From Dehalococcoidia bacterium (lineage in GTDB: Bacteria; Chloroflexota; Dehalococcoidia; SAR202; UBA11138): a DNA stretch of 11,521 nucleotides. A program made the position numbers and the translations under genes. Under the pieces are notes generated by a model. It saw only the letters and a list, made by a program, of their open reading frames with translations. It did not search any database and was not told the origin of the DNA. The stretch covers positions 1 to 11,521 of the forward strand of contig JAAXHY010000238.1 in the NCBI GenBank assembly GCA_012270665.1. The letters are read 5' to 3'. Positions 1-7,068 of this stretch are shown one piece after another (the first letter of the stretch is position 1; each line of letters opens with the position of its first letter).

Positions 1-169
1 GATTGGCGTCCCTGGGCAGGCGCGCCAGGGCGCGCCGCGCCTCCATCCGATCCTCCTGGGGCAGGCTCATGTCGTTGGCGATGGCCTTCAGCTCCGCTCT
101 AACCGCGGCGTATTTGGCGACCGTCCTTATGCGACGTTCGTTCTTCGCTATCGCAGACTTCTTGGCCAC
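1..169 (-). CDS. rpsN: 30S ribosomal protein S14, long form, 5' part only
   Basis: Small-subunit protein S14 binds 16S rRNA in the 30S head near S3 and S10. Only the first 56 codons are in the window; the gene runs off the left edge. The start is GTG at 169-167, preceded by GGAGAAGAGATA as Shine-Dalgarno. The product begins (M)AKKSAIAKNERR, then KYAAVRAELKAIAND, SLPQEDRMEARRAL and LPRD. This matches the N-terminal half of the long (about 100 aa) S14 type, as in alphaproteobacteria and E. coli, and not the 61-aa zinc-ribbon type, which lacks this segment. Its place directly after rplE is the canonical spc-operon position. The CxxC region lies outside the window, so zinc status cannot be read here. 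The identification is firm; the 3' end is unknown. Confidence 0.93.
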   Translation of the reverse strand, partial: MAKKSAIAKNERRIRTVAKYAAVRAELKAIANDMSLPQEDRMEARRALARLPRDAN

Positions 170-197
170 TATCTCTTCTCCAAATCACGTTCGACAC

Positions 198-216
198 TCC
201 CGCTTTCCCGGGAATG
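198..216. repeat. Degenerate short palindrome in the rplE-rpsN gap
   Basis: In the 106-nt gap between rplE and rpsN, TCCCG (198-202) and CGGGA (209-213) can pair with a 6-nt loop. On the minus strand the piece reads CATTCCCGGGAAAGCGGGA, close to the CATTCCCGCGAAAGCGGGAAT repeat type recalled from many bacteria and to 6978-6992 here. The rest of the gap shows no gene or promoter that I can support. Confidence 0.35.
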
Positions 217-275
217 CGCGTACTCAATTCCTATGCACAAGCAAATATCCTCTGCCGCAATCCGCGATCATGGCC

Positions 276-914
276 TTAGAATTCCCTCTGAGCCTGGCCT
301 GGCCTGGCGAATGGCATACCCATCAGTTCCAGCAGGCGAAGGCCCTCTGCGTCGTTCGGCGCGGTATTGACGATGACTATCTGAAGACCGCGCATACGGT
401 CCACTGAGTTGTAGTCTATCTCCGGGAACATGACCTGCTCTCTCAGTCCGAGAGAGTAGTTGCCGCGTCCGTCGAACGAACTTCTGGAGACGCCCTGGAA
501 GTCTCGTATCCTGGGCAGCGCCGAGCTAACGAGGCGGTCGTAGAATTCATACATCCGCCTGCCCCTGAGCGTTACCGTCAGGCCAATCGGCATTCCATCG
601 CGTATCTTGAATTGCGCGATGGACTTCTTCGCCTTGGTCACGACCGGCTTCTGTCCGCTGATTGCCGTCAGGTCCGAGGTGGCCGCCTCCATTGCGCGGG
701 CGTTCTGGAGCGCCTCGCCCATGCCGATATTGAGAACGACCTTCTCGAGCCTCGGTATCTGCATCGGGCTCGTGTAACCGAACTCCCGCATCATCTGCGG
801 GCCGATCTCGTTCCTGAGCCGTTCCAGCAGGCGCGGCATCGGCCTTGGAGTTACCCTGCCGTTGCCGGTACCGTTGGCTCCCGTACCATTGGATTGTCGC
901 TGTTGCTGCGTCAT
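276..914 (-). CDS. rplE: 50S ribosomal protein L5 with N-terminal extension
   Basis: L5 binds 5S rRNA and helps form the central protuberance of the 50S subunit. The product is 212 aa; the usual length is about 180. The core carries the family motifs: [62 protein letters not shown] and [15 protein letters not shown]. The first 26 residues, rich in Gln, Asn and Gly ([18 protein letters not shown]), precede the point where canonical L5 begins (Met27, MPRLLERL). The ATG at 914 overlaps the rplX stop as ATGA, typical of coupled translation, so I kept it. A start at Met27 (position 836) is possible and would remove the extension, but has only a weak AAGG upstream. A short tail (PGQAQREF) extends past the usual C-terminus. 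Confidence 0.96.
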   Translation of the reverse strand: MTQQQRQSNGTGANGTGNGRVTPRPMPRLLERLRNEIGPQMMREFGYTSPMQIPRLEKVVLNIGMGEALQNARAMEAATSDLTAISGQKPVVTKAKKSIAQFKIRDGMPIGLTVTLRGRRMYEFYDRLVSSALPRIRDFQGVSRSSFDGRGNYSLGLREQVMFPEIDYNSVDRMRGLQIVIVNTAPNDAEGLRLLELMGMPFARPGQAQREF

Positions 915-1222
915 TCGATCACTTCACCGGATTTCTTGAAAGTTCTGGCCTTAGTCCCGTCTGCCAGGAATCGGTAGCCGATCTTGCTGGACGTTTCAGA
1001 CTGCTCGTCATAGTACGCCAGGTTGGATGCCGGCACAGACGATTCCTTCTCTATGATGCCGCCCTGCCGGAAAGCGCCGGTCGGCTTCTGGTGACGAGTT
1101 ACTACATTTATCCCCTCGACGACCGCCCTGTCGCGCTTCCTATCAACGCTTATTACTCGGCCGGTCTTGCCCCTGTCGCGTCCCTTGGTGACGATTACCA
1201 TATCGTTGGCGCGGATACGCAT
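911..1222 (-). CDS. rplX: 50S ribosomal protein L24
   Basis: L24 binds 23S rRNA early in 50S assembly and later sits near the exit tunnel. The product is 103 aa, normal for the family. It opens with a KOW-type segment ([27 protein letters not shown], read in two parts: [17 protein letters not shown] then [16 protein letters not shown]), followed by [20 protein letters not shown] and a C-terminal [20 protein letters not shown]. The ATG at 1222 abuts the rplN stop with no gap (TAG then ATG), and the TGA overlaps the rplE start. This is the expected L14-L24-L5 order of the spc operon, and the spacing implies that ribosomes pass directly from one frame to the next. Confidence 0.97.
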   Translation of the reverse strand: MRIRANDMVIVTKGRDRGKTGRVISVDRKRDRAVVEGINVVTRHQKPTGAFRQGGIIEKESSVPASNLAYYDEQSETSSKIGYRFLADGTKARTFKKSGEVIE

Positions 1223-1591
1223 CTAAAGCACCTCCGGAGCCAGGGACACGATTCGCATGAAGTTCTTGTCCCTCAGTTCCCTCGCCACAGGGCCGAAGAT
1301 CCTGGTGCCCCTGGGCATCCGGTCCTCGTTTACTATCACCGCGGCGTTGTCATCGAACTTTATGTGAGATCCGTCCACCCGCCTGGTGGGATGCTTTGTA
1401 CGTACTACGACGGCTCTCACCACGTCGCCCTTGCGTACCTGCGCGGCGGGAGCGGACTCCTTCACCGACGCGACGATTATGTCGCCGACATGCGCGTACT
1501 GTCTTCCGCTGCCTCCCGGGACGCCGATGCAGCTAATCGTCTTGGCTCCCGAGTTGTCCGCTACCTTCAGCCTGGAATATATCTGGATCAT
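1223..1591 (-). CDS. rplN: 50S ribosomal protein L14
   Basis: L14 binds 23S rRNA at the subunit interface and contributes to the bridge to 16S helix 14. The product is 122 aa, exactly the usual length. The family signature is clear: [17 protein letters not shown] at the N-terminus, then [23 protein letters not shown] and the C-terminal [28 protein letters not shown] (read as [15 protein letters not shown] then [11 protein letters not shown]). The ATG start lies 13 nt after the rpsQ stop, with only a weak Shine-Dalgarno (GAAGTG), so translation probably relies on coupling to rpsQ. Confidence 0.98.
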   Translation of the reverse strand: MIQIYSRLKVADNSGAKTISCIGVPGGSGRQYAHVGDIIVASVKESAPAAQVRKGDVVRAVVVRTKHPTRRVDGSHIKFDDNAAVIVNEDRMPRGTRIFGPVARELRDKNFMRIVSLAPEVL

Positions 1592-1604
1592 AGCTTGTCA
1601 CACT

Positions 1605-1955
1605 TCAACTTTCGTCTGATTCCGCTCTCTCGGCGCTGGCGGAAGCCGCGTAAGACAGCACGGCCTCGTCAACCGAGATCTCCTCCGGCTGCACCTCGGC
1701 TATCTCGATGCTGGACAGTATCTCCGTGACCTTCCACCGCTTGGTCTTCGAGCGCGGACGCGACTCGACTACCCTCACAGTATCGCCAAGCGAGCAGCGG
1801 TTTTCCGGATCGTGAGCGTAGAGCCTTGTCTGGCGACGCACCGCCTTCTTATATATCGGGTGCGGCTGGCTCCATTCATACACGACCACGGCGGTCTTAT
1901 CCATCTTGTCGCTGACCACACGGCCTACGCGGACTTTTCTTCTCTCGTAACTCAT
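1605..1955 (-). CDS. rpsQ: 30S ribosomal protein S17 with acidic C-terminal tail
   Basis: S17 is a primary 16S rRNA-binding protein of the 30S body with an OB fold. The product is 116 aa; most bacterial S17 proteins are 80-90 aa. Residues 1-84 match the family: [60 protein letters not shown]. Beyond residue 85 an acidic, Ala/Ser/Glu-rich tail ([13 protein letters not shown], then [13 protein letters not shown]) has no counterpart in E. coli S17. The ATG at 1955 overlaps the rpmC stop as ATGA. Nothing suggests a frameshift; the tail stays in frame to a TGA 13 nt before rplN. Confidence 0.97.
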   Translation of the reverse strand: MSYERRKVRVGRVVSDKMDKTAVVVYEWSQPHPIYKKAVRRQTRLYAHDPENRCSLGDTVRVVESRPRSKTKRWKVTEILSSIEIAEVQPEEISVDEAVLSYAASASAERAESDES

Positions 1956-2155
1956 TCCACCACACTCTCAAGTTCGCGCTGCCGCATTACCGTAAGTATC
2001 TGGGCAACGCGCTTCTTGGTCCTCTTGATTTGATTCACATCCGACAGCTGCATCGTCGCGGCGCGAAAACGAAGGTTCATAAGCTCGCGCCTCGTGTCGT
2101 ACAACTCATCTACCAGTTCCTGGTCCGCCATTCCTTTGAGATCATCTACCGCCAT
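1952..2155 (-). CDS. rpmC: 50S ribosomal protein L29
   Basis: L29 is a small two-helix protein next to L23 at the 50S tunnel exit. The product is 67 aa, as usual. It shows the family pattern of an N-terminal helix ([20 protein letters not shown]), the conserved [20 protein letters not shown], and a basic second helix ([19 protein letters not shown]). A good Shine-Dalgarno (GGAGATGAGG) sits 7 nt before the ATG in a 31-nt gap after rplP. The stop codon overlaps the rpsQ start by 4 nt. It is in the canonical place between rplP and rpsQ. Confidence 0.97.
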   Translation of the reverse strand: MAVDDLKGMADQELVDELYDTRRELMNLRFRAATMQLSDVNQIKRTKKRVAQILTVMRQRELESVVE

Positions 2156-2186
2156 GGTAAAGCCTCATCTCCATTCTGCATCGGCG

Positions 2187-2600
2187 TTAAATCGTGTGCC
2201 TTGTGACTATCCTGGTGCCCATCGGCAGCTTGGAAGAAGCAAGCCTCAGAGCCTCTCGCGCCGTATCTTCGGGCACGCCCGCGATCTCGAAGAGAACACG
2301 ACCCGGCTTCACGACCGCCACCCAGTGATCAACAGCGCCCTTGCCGCTGCCCATTCGGGTCTCGGCTGCGCGGGCCGTCACGCTCTTGTCCGGGAAGACA
2401 CGAATCCACAGCTTGCCGCCGCGTCGGGCGTAGCGCGTCATCGCGCGGCGCGCGGCCTCGATCTGGCGCGAACTCACCCACGCCGACTCGGTGGCCTTCA
2501 GCCCGAACTCACCGAAGCTGATACGGCTGCCCGCGACCGACACGCCCTTGCGTCGGCCCCTGTGCATATTCCGAAATTTAACTCTGTTGGGTTGGAGCAT
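2187..2600 (-). CDS. rplP: 50S ribosomal protein L16
   Basis: L16 binds 23S rRNA close to the A-site tRNA elbow and is a late assembly protein. The product is 137 aa, the standard length. Motifs are [59 protein letters not shown], the [19 protein letters not shown] loop (which holds the Arg that is hydroxylated in E. coli L16) and a C-terminal [20 protein letters not shown]. The ATG lies 23 nt inside the 3' end of rpsC in another frame, with GAGGCGGAAG upstream. Because rpsC carries an extra tail here, the rplP ribosome-binding site and start are inside tail-coding DNA. Confidence 0.97.
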   Translation of the reverse strand: MLQPNRVKFRNMHRGRRKGVSVAGSRISFGEFGLKATESAWVSSRQIEAARRAMTRYARRGGKLWIRVFPDKSVTARAAETRMGSGKGAVDHWVAVVKPGRVLFEIAGVPEDTAREALRLASSKLPMGTRIVTRHTI

Positions 2601-3348
2601 CGTCTTCCGCCTCTTGCGCCGCCGTCGCCGTCTGGACGACAGGCTCAGGGTTTGCCGTCAGTGTTACTTCGATTGGGGATATTTCAACTTCCTCGGGCTC
2701 CGGCTCGGGGGCGGTCTCAGGAAGAATATCTCCCTTGTATATCCAGACCTTCACGCCGATACGTCCGAACTCCGTCGCCGCTTCAGCCAGTCCGTAATCA
2801 ATGTCCGCTCTCAGCGTGTGCAGCGGTACACGGCCGTCCATGGCCTTCTCCGATCTCGCTATATCCGCTCCGCCCAGCCTGCCCGAACATATAATTTTGA
2901 TACCCTCGGCTCCGGCCTGCATGGTACGCGTGAGCGTTTGCCGGATTGCCCGCCTGAACGCGATTCTGCGCTCCAGCTGGTCCGCCACGTTTCGGGCCAC
3001 GAGGTAAGCGTCTAGTTCAGGCTGCCTGATCTCCTGCACGTTCAGCCGCGCTCTCCGGTTGATCAGCGCCACTATGTCCTTGCGCAACTCTTCGACCCGC
3101 TGTCCGCCGCGCCCAATCACGATGCCCGGGCGCGCCGTATGTATCGTAATAGTAACGTCATTGTTGCTGCGTTCGATGTCCACCCGCGAAATGCCCGCGT
3201 CCGGGTAGCTGTCCGAAATCAGATTGCGGATCTGGAGGTCTTCGAACACGAGGTTCCGGTAGTCCTCCTGTTTGTGCGCGAACCACCGCGCCTGCCAATC
3301 CTTGACTATTCCCAGACGGAATCCTATCGGGTGAGTTTTCTGGCCCAA
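2578..3348 (-). CDS. rpsC: 30S ribosomal protein S3 with acidic C-terminal tail
   Basis: S3 lies at the mRNA entry side of the 30S head and takes part in unwinding mRNA. The product is 256 aa against about 210-235 in most bacteria. It starts [13 protein letters not shown], has a type II KH domain with the loop GRGG (residues 79-82) and a C-terminal S3 domain ([14 protein letters not shown], then [15 protein letters not shown] and [11 protein letters not shown]). From residue 210 a 47-residue tail contains no Lys or Arg and 12 acidic residues ([16 protein letters not shown] at its start). The initiation codon is TTG at 3348; the choice is secure because S3 proteins begin MGQK and because GAGGAG, within the last codons of rplV, is 7 nt upstream. 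The gap to rplV is 1 nt. Confidence 0.97.
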   Translation of the reverse strand: MGQKTHPIGFRLGIVKDWQARWFAHKQEDYRNLVFEDLQIRNLISDSYPDAGISRVDIERSNNDVTITIHTARPGIVIGRGGQRVEELRKDIVALINRRARLNVQEIRQPELDAYLVARNVADQLERRIAFRRAIRQTLTRTMQAGAEGIKIICSGRLGGADIARSEKAMDGRVPLHTLRADIDYGLAEAATEFGRIGVKVWIYKGDILPETAPEPEPEEVEISPIEVTLTANPEPVVQTATAAQEAEDDAPTQQS

Positions 3349-3349
3349 G

Positions 3350-3691
3350 CTATAGCTCCTCGATCTCGTCCACTACTACCGTAATGTGGCTGCTGCGCTT
3401 CAGTATTCTGGCGGCGCGCCCTCGCGCCCTGGCTCGGAACCTCTTCAGGCTGGTCGCCTGGTTCGCGTAGATTTCGGTTATCACCAGGTCCGCGGGTCTC
3501 GCGAATATCTCGTTTTCCGCATTCGCCGCCGCCGATTTCACCACCTTCGCCACGTGCGAAGCCGCCACGGAAGGCTGGAACGCGAGCAAGTCCAGAGCCT
3601 CTTCGACATTCTTACCCCGCACCATGTCCACGACGGGCAGCAACTTCTTGACGGATATGCCCGTGTTCTTAGCTGTTGCGCTGATAGGCAT
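3350..3691 (-). CDS. rplV: 50S ribosomal protein L22
   Basis: L22 lines the polypeptide exit tunnel and contacts all domains of 23S rRNA. The product is 113 aa, normal length. Visible motifs are ISVKKLLPVVDMVRGKNVEEAL at the start (VRGK is characteristic), AANAENEIFARPADLVITEI, and the long beta-hairpin TSLKRFRARARGRAARILKR at residues 80-99 whose tip forms part of the tunnel constriction and where macrolide-resistance changes map in other bacteria. The ATG is 10 nt after the rpsS stop, with GGGAGCGGAA as ribosome-binding site. The last codons supply the Shine-Dalgarno for rpsC. Confidence 0.97.
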   Translation of the reverse strand: MPISATAKNTGISVKKLLPVVDMVRGKNVEEALDLLAFQPSVAASHVAKVVKSAAANAENEIFARPADLVITEIYANQATSLKRFRARARGRAARILKRSSHITVVVDEIEEL

Positions 3692-3701
3692 TTCCGCTCC
3701 C

Positions 3702-3986
3702 TTATCTCACTGACGAGGCGCGCTCGGACTTAGACGAATGACCGCGGAACGTGCGAGTTGGCGCGAACTCGCCCAGCTTGTGTCCCACCATGTTCTCCGT
3801 GATGAACAGCGGCACGTGACGCCTGCCGTCATGTACCGCTATCGTCAGGCCGAGCATATCCGGCATGATAGTAGAAGCCCTGGACCAGGTGCGTATCACC
3901 TGCTGAGAACTGCTCCGTCTCGCGGCATCCACCTTCTTCGACAGCTTTTCATCAACGAACGGTCCCTTTTTGATAGACCTCGACAT
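3702..3986 (-). CDS. rpsS: 30S ribosomal protein S19
   Basis: S19 is in the 30S head, pairs with S13 and contacts the 50S subunit through an intersubunit bridge. The product is 94 aa, two more than E. coli. The signature is complete: [20 protein letters not shown] at the start, [41 protein letters not shown] and [14 protein letters not shown]. The ATG has GAGGAATGGAAG just upstream. The 58-nt gap to rplB holds a 7-bp hairpin. The position between rplB and rplV is canonical for the S10 operon. Confidence 0.97.
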   Translation of the reverse strand: MSRSIKKGPFVDEKLSKKVDAARRSSSQQVIRTWSRASTIMPDMLGLTIAVHDGRRHVPLFITENMVGHKLGEFAPTRTFRGHSSKSERASSVR

Positions 3987-4011
3987 CTTCCATTCCTCGC
4001 TGAATCACATG

Positions 4012-4033
4012 GCCCGGCAGGCAAGCGCCGGGC
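4012..4033 (-). other. Hairpin in the rplB-rpsS gap
   Basis: Perfect 7-bp inverted repeat: GCCCGGC at 4012-4018 and GCCGGGC at 4027-4033, with an 8-nt loop. It lies between the rplB stop and the rpsS ribosome-binding site. No T tract follows, so it is not an intrinsic terminator; it may stabilise mRNA or be a processing site. The structure is seen; the role is inference. Confidence 0.5.
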
Positions 4034-4044
4034 GGATCCTGTCC

Positions 4045-4875
4045 CTACCTGTTGTATCTTCTTCGCACGATGAACCTGTCCGTGCGCTTGTTCTTCCGAG
4101 TCCTGTACCCAAGCGCGGGCTTGCCCCACGGTGTCTTCGGACTCGGCATCCCTATGGGCGAACGACCTTCGCCGCCACCATGCGGATGGTCCCTCGGCGA
4201 CATGACCACGCCTCGCACCTCGGGGCGACGCCCAAGGTGCCTCTTGCGGCCCGCCTTGCCGAGTTTCGTGTTCTTGTGGTCGAGCGCGCTGAGCTGCCCG
4301 ACGGTCGCCATGCAGTCGCTCAGGACGTTCCGCATCTCGCCGGACGGAAGCCTCAGAAGGGTATATCTGCCCTCTTTCGCCAGAACCTGGGCGCTGGTTC
4401 CCGCGCCGCGAACTATCTGGCCGCCCTGTCCGATGTGCAGCTCTACGTTGTGGACCTGCGTGCCTGCCGGTATAGCCCTCAGCGGCAGCGCATTGCCGAC
4501 CCTTATCTCGGCCTGCTCCCCCGCTTCCACCGTCGCGCCGACCTCCAGGCCGTTCGGCGCCAGAATGTAGCGCCAGTCCCCGTCCGGGTACTTGATCAGC
4601 GCGATGCGAGAGGAGCGATTGGGATCGTACTCTATTGATACGACCTCTCCGGGAACTCCCGTCTTGTTTCGCTTGAAATCTATCACCCTGTAGCGACGTT
4701 TGTGTCCGCCGCCCCTGTGTCGCACCGTGATGCGTCCCTGGTGATTTCTGCCCGAGCGCTTCTTCAGCGGCTTCAGCAGAGATTTCTTGGGCTTCGACAC
4801 GGTAATATCGTCAGTTGTCTGGCGTATCTGGCCGCGCTGGCCCGGCGTCATCGGTTTTTGTACTTTAAGAGGCAT
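4045..4875 (-). CDS. rplB: 50S ribosomal protein L2
   Basis: L2 is needed for subunit association and sits close to the peptidyl-transferase centre. The product is 276 aa, matching the usual 273-278. I chose ATG 4875 ([17 protein letters not shown]). The open frame continues 22 codons upstream to 4941, but that part lies inside rplW, while 4875 follows the rplW stop by 2 nt and has GAGGG 12 nt upstream. Motifs: [20 protein letters not shown] (residues 48-67), [42 protein letters not shown] and the [19 protein letters not shown] segment, in which His230 corresponds to the conserved His229 of E. coli. Confidence 0.98.
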   Translation of the reverse strand: MPLKVQKPMTPGQRGQIRQTTDDITVSKPKKSLLKPLKKRSGRNHQGRITVRHRGGGHKRRYRVIDFKRNKTGVPGEVVSIEYDPNRSSRIALIKYPDGDWRYILAPNGLEVGATVEAGEQAEIRVGNALPLRAIPAGTQVHNVELHIGQGGQIVRGAGTSAQVLAKEGRYTLLRLPSGEMRNVLSDCMATVGQLSALDHKNTKLGKAGRKRHLGRRPEVRGVVMSPRDHPHGGGEGRSPIGMPSPKTPWGKPALGYRTRKNKRTDRFIVRRRYNR

Positions 4876-4877
4876 AT

Positions 4878-5168
4878 CTACACGCCCTCGAATATGGTTA
4901 TAGAGTTGCCCGGAGCAAGCTGGACGATTGCTTTCTTCCAACTCTTGGAGGCGGTGAAGCGAGGTCCAAGCCGCTTCCGCTTGCCCTTCACCATCATGGT
5001 GTTTACCTTCAGCACCTCGACATTGAAAGCCTCTTCGACGGCCTCCTTGACCTGGTGCTTGGTGGCCGAAACCGCCACCTCGAACGTATAGCGCCCGCTG
5101 TCTTGCAGGAAGGTGCTGCTCTCGGTTACTACCGGGCGTCGAATAATCTCGAAGGGATGCAAGTCCAT
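4878..5168 (-). CDS. rplW: 50S ribosomal protein L23
   Basis: L23 is at the tunnel exit and is the docking site for trigger factor and signal recognition particle. The product is 96 aa, as expected. It begins [18 protein letters not shown] (the family's I-x-P-x-x-TE pattern), then [39 protein letters not shown] and [15 protein letters not shown]. The ATG is 3 nt after the rplD stop and has a strong ribosome-binding site, GGAGGAATAGACG, that overlaps the last codons of rplD. It is 2 nt from rplB. Confidence 0.97.
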   Translation of the reverse strand: MDLHPFEIIRRPVVTESSTFLQDSGRYTFEVAVSATKHQVKEAVEEAFNVEVLKVNTMMVKGKRKRLGPRFTASKSWKKAIVQLAPGNSITIFEGV

Positions 5169-5171
5169 CGT

Positions 5172-5840
5172 CTATTCCTCCACCCCGGCTGGCGCCGCGA
5201 TCCGCCTGCGCTCGAACCTGCCGCCCCAGATATCTTCCGCATTCCTCACCGCCCGCTCGGTCATAATCACCGTGCGGTGGTTCAGTATATCAATCGTATT
5301 CAGAGTGTGGCTCGGCGCCATCTTAAGACGCTGGATGTTCCGCGCGGCACGCAGGACTTCAGCGCTTGCGCCGTCCGCCACCAGCAGCACTGAGGGGCCT
5401 GCCCCCAGGTTTCTGAGAACTTCCACGACCGCCTTGGTCCTGGCTTCGGGAACATCGAAGTTGTCCACCACGACCAGGCTGCCCTCTCTCGCCTTGCCCG
5501 ACAGCGCGCTTATCAGGGCTCCCCTGCGCATCCGCTTAGGAGTGCGATGCCTGTAGCTTCTTGGCCTCGGACCGAAGGCAACGCCGCCACCCTTCCATAT
5601 CGGCGAACGGATTGATCCCTGCCGCGAACGGCCCGTGTACTTCTGAGGCCTGGGCTTGGCGCCGCCGCCCGCCGCCTCCGCGCGCGTCTTCGTCTTGGCC
5701 GTACCCTGCCGCCGGTTGGCCAACTGGCCGACCAGCGCCTGGTGGATCAGCGCAGGTTTCAGCACCGCGCCGAATACGTCGTCCCGGACTTCGATACTGC
5801 CGGTTACTTCGCCGCTTATGTTTCTGATTTGCAGTTCCAC
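5172..5840 (-). CDS. rplD: 50S ribosomal protein L4
   Basis: L4 lines the exit tunnel together with L22; in E. coli it also represses its own S10 operon. The product is 222 aa, close to the usual 200-215. The extended loop that reaches the tunnel is visible at residues 43-91: [38 protein letters not shown], then KGGGVAFGP. The usual KGTGRAR reads KYTGRSR here, a mild variant. The core includes [16 protein letters not shown] sequence ([19 protein letters not shown]), LVVVDNF and [14 protein letters not shown]. The start is GTG at 5840 with GAGAG 7 nt upstream; no in-frame ATG fits better. Upstream, the 102-nt gap to rplC is largely filled by copy 1 of a two-hairpin repeat. Confidence 0.97.
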   Translation of the reverse strand: MELQIRNISGEVTGSIEVRDDVFGAVLKPALIHQALVGQLANRRQGTAKTKTRAEAAGGGAKPRPQKYTGRSRQGSIRSPIWKGGGVAFGPRPRSYRHRTPKRMRRGALISALSGKAREGSLVVVDNFDVPEARTKAVVEVLRNLGAGPSVLLVADGASAEVLRAARNIQRLKMAPSHTLNTIDILNHRTVIMTERAVRNAEDIWGGRFERRRIAAPAGVEE

Positions 5841-5856
5841 TTTGATACTCTCATCA

Positions 5857-5928
5857 AAATCCCCCTCTCCCTCTTGGTGGGAGAGGGCTAGAGCCTGCCC
5901 CGTACTCGATACGGGGGTGAGGGTGACT
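5857..5928 (-). repeat. Two-hairpin intergenic repeat, copy 1 (rplC-rplD gap)
   Basis: A 72-nt element similar to 9795-9866. The first stem is CCCTCTCCC (5863-5871) with GGGAGAGGG (5879-5887), 9 bp, loop 7 nt. The second is CCCCGTA (5898-5904) with TACGGGG (5910-5916), 7 bp, loop 5 nt. Both copies share AAATCCCC at one end, CTCTCCCTC, and TAGAGCCTGCCCCG between the stems. It ends 16 nt before the rplD start, so it is transcribed in the leader of rplD. It resembles palindromic intergenic repeats that I remember as common in Chloroflexota and other genomes; that family link is recollection. Confidence 0.8.
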
Positions 5929-5942
5929 CCCTCGATTCGCCC

Positions 5943-6584
5943 CTACCTTATCTTGCGCTTCCTGGACCCCGACCTCTTCAACAGCACGAGCGAGTTTCTG
6001 GACCCGGGCACCGCGCCTTTTATGAAAATGAGATTGCGATCCGTATCCGCCTCGATGACTTCCAGCTTGCGTACCGTCACCCGCTGGCTGCCCATATGTC
6101 CCGCCATTCGCAGGCCCTTTATCACCTTGCCGGGAGTGCTTCCCGCGCCCACCGAACCGGGCGCGCGATGCCTGTCCGACTGGCCGTGCGTCTTCGGGCC
6201 GCCGCGGAAGTTGTATCGCTTCACGCCGCCCTGGAATCCCCGACCCTTCGAGTCCGCTGTCGCGTCAATCAGGTCGCCCGCATCGAACAGGCTGACGTCT
6301 ATCTCCTGGCCCAGTTCCACTTCAGACACGTCATCTACGCCGAACTCCCGAAGAACCCGAAAATTCTTGTCCACGTTCTTCAGATGGCCGGCTTCCGGCC
6401 TGTTCAGCGACTTCGCTTCCTCGTATCCGAGCTGCACTCCGACGTAGCCGTCCGTATCCTCGGTCTTGACCTGCGTCACCATGCAGGGACCAGCCTGCAC
6501 GACCGTGACCGCGTCCGCCCTTCCGTCCTCTCGGAACATCTGGGTCGTTCCTATCTTCTTTCCAATGATTCCGTGTACTGGCAT
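5943..6584 (-). CDS. rplC: 50S ribosomal protein L3
   Basis: L3 is one of the two 23S rRNA proteins that start 50S assembly, and a long extension reaches the peptidyl-transferase centre. The product is 213 aa, typical. It begins MPVHGIIGKKIGTTQMFRED, has GYVGVQLGYEEAK and the FGVDDVSEVELGQEIDVSLF segment. The centre-reaching loop lies at residues 113-165: KGRGFQGGVKRYNFRGGP, KTHGQSDRHRAPGSVGAG, STPGKVIKGLRMAGHMG, with the conserved Gln135 region that is methylated in some proteobacteria. The C-terminal half has TVRKLEVIEAD, LIFIKGAVPGSRNSLV. The ATG at 6584 has AAGAG nearby. A 47-nt gap with two small hairpins separates it from rpsJ. Confidence 0.97.
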   Translation of the reverse strand: MPVHGIIGKKIGTTQMFREDGRADAVTVVQAGPCMVTQVKTEDTDGYVGVQLGYEEAKSLNRPEAGHLKNVDKNFRVLREFGVDDVSEVELGQEIDVSLFDAGDLIDATADSKGRGFQGGVKRYNFRGGPKTHGQSDRHRAPGSVGAGSTPGKVIKGLRMAGHMGSQRVTVRKLEVIEADTDRNLIFIKGAVPGSRNSLVLLKRSGSRKRKIR

Positions 6585-6597
6585 TTCAACTCTTGCC

Positions 6598-6629
6598 GTT
6601 TCTGAATAGAAACCGGGACCGTCGCCCGG
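6598..6629 (-). other. Adjacent hairpins in the rpsJ-rplC gap
   Basis: GTTTCT (6598-6603) pairs with AGAAAC (6608-6613), 6 bp with a 4-nt loop. CCGGG (6613-6617) pairs with CCCGG (6625-6629), 5 bp with a 7-nt loop. The two stems share base 6613. There is no T tract. They lie between the rpsJ stop and the rplC ribosome-binding site. Function is unknown; chance is possible in a gap of this composition. Confidence 0.35.
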
Positions 6630-6631
6630 CT

Positions 6632-6949
6632 CTATAGCTTGATCTGAATATCCACCCCGGCCGGTACGTTCAGCCTGGTGAGTTGGTCAATCGTCTTGGA
6701 CGTAGGCTCCAGAATCTCGATAAGACGGTTGTGAGTCCTTATCTCGAAATGCTCTCTGGAGTCCTTGTCTATGTGCGGAGACCTGATGACGCAGAACCGC
6801 TTCTTAGACGTGGGCAGCGGCACCGGTCCCGAAACTCTGGCCCCCGTGCGCTCGGCCGCCTCGACGATCTGGCCCGCGGACTGGTCCAGAATCCTGTGCT
6901 CGAAGGCTTTCAGAATTATGCGTATCTTCTGTTGACTCTCTGTTACCAT
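6632..6949 (-). CDS. rpsJ: 30S ribosomal protein S10
   Basis: S10 is in the 30S head and also acts, as NusE with NusB, in transcription antitermination. The product is 105 aa from the ATG at 6949; a GTG one codon upstream (6952) would also fit. I prefer the ATG because GAG lies 8 nt upstream. Family motifs: [19 protein letters not shown], then [40 protein letters not shown] and [15 protein letters not shown]. It is the first gene of the S10 cluster here. It follows a terminator that closes the fusA unit, so it should have its own promoter, yet no convincing -35/-10 pair is visible in 6953-7024. Confidence 0.97.
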   Translation of the reverse strand: MVTESQQKIRIILKAFEHRILDQSAGQIVEAAERTGARVSGPVPLPTSKKRFCVIRSPHIDKDSREHFEIRTHNRLIEILEPTSKTIDQLTRLNVPAGVDIQIKL

Positions 6950-6977
6950 CACATATACTCAACTATCTAAAGCTAGT

Positions 6978-6992
6978 CATTCCCGCGAAGCG
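6978..6992. repeat. Partial copy of a short CATTCCCGCGAA-type repeat
   Basis: CATTCCCGCGAAGCG upstream of rpsJ looks like one half of a short palindromic repeat of the form CATTCCCGCGAAAGCGGGAAT that I recall from many bacterial genomes. A related sequence is at 198-216. The second arm is not preserved here. Weak evidence, because the match is short. Confidence 0.3.
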
Positions 6993-7024
6993 CTCACCGC
7001 TCGGCAATCCACACAAGTCCTTGC

Positions 7025-7067
7025 AAAAAAACAGACCGCCGACTGCTCCGAATGAGTGTCCGCGGTC
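7025..7067 (-). terminator. Intrinsic terminator after fusA
   Basis: Read on the minus strand, GACCGC (from 7067) pairs with GCGGTC (ending at 7034), with additional inner pairs GAC/GTC and CTC/GAG around a short ATTCG loop. The stem is followed by TG and seven Ts (7031-7025). It starts 1 nt after the fusA stop codon. The shape is that of a factor-independent terminator, and it separates the rpsL-rpsG-fusA unit from the S10 cluster. Whether termination is complete or partial cannot be read from sequence. Confidence 0.82.
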
Positions 7068-7068
7068 C

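Noticed and set aside
845..1729. Long plus-strand open frame (294 codons) across rplX, rplN and rpsQ
   Set aside because: It lies antisense to three well-recognised ribosomal protein genes, has no recognisable domain, and is explained by GC-rich codon structure.
2094..2894. 266-codon plus-strand open frame over rplP and rpsC
   Set aside because: Antisense shadow with low-complexity Pro/Arg content and no ribosome-binding site of note.
4876..4941. 22-residue N-terminal extension of L2
   Set aside because: This part overlaps rplW codons, has no family counterpart, and the ATG at 4875 fits the usual length.
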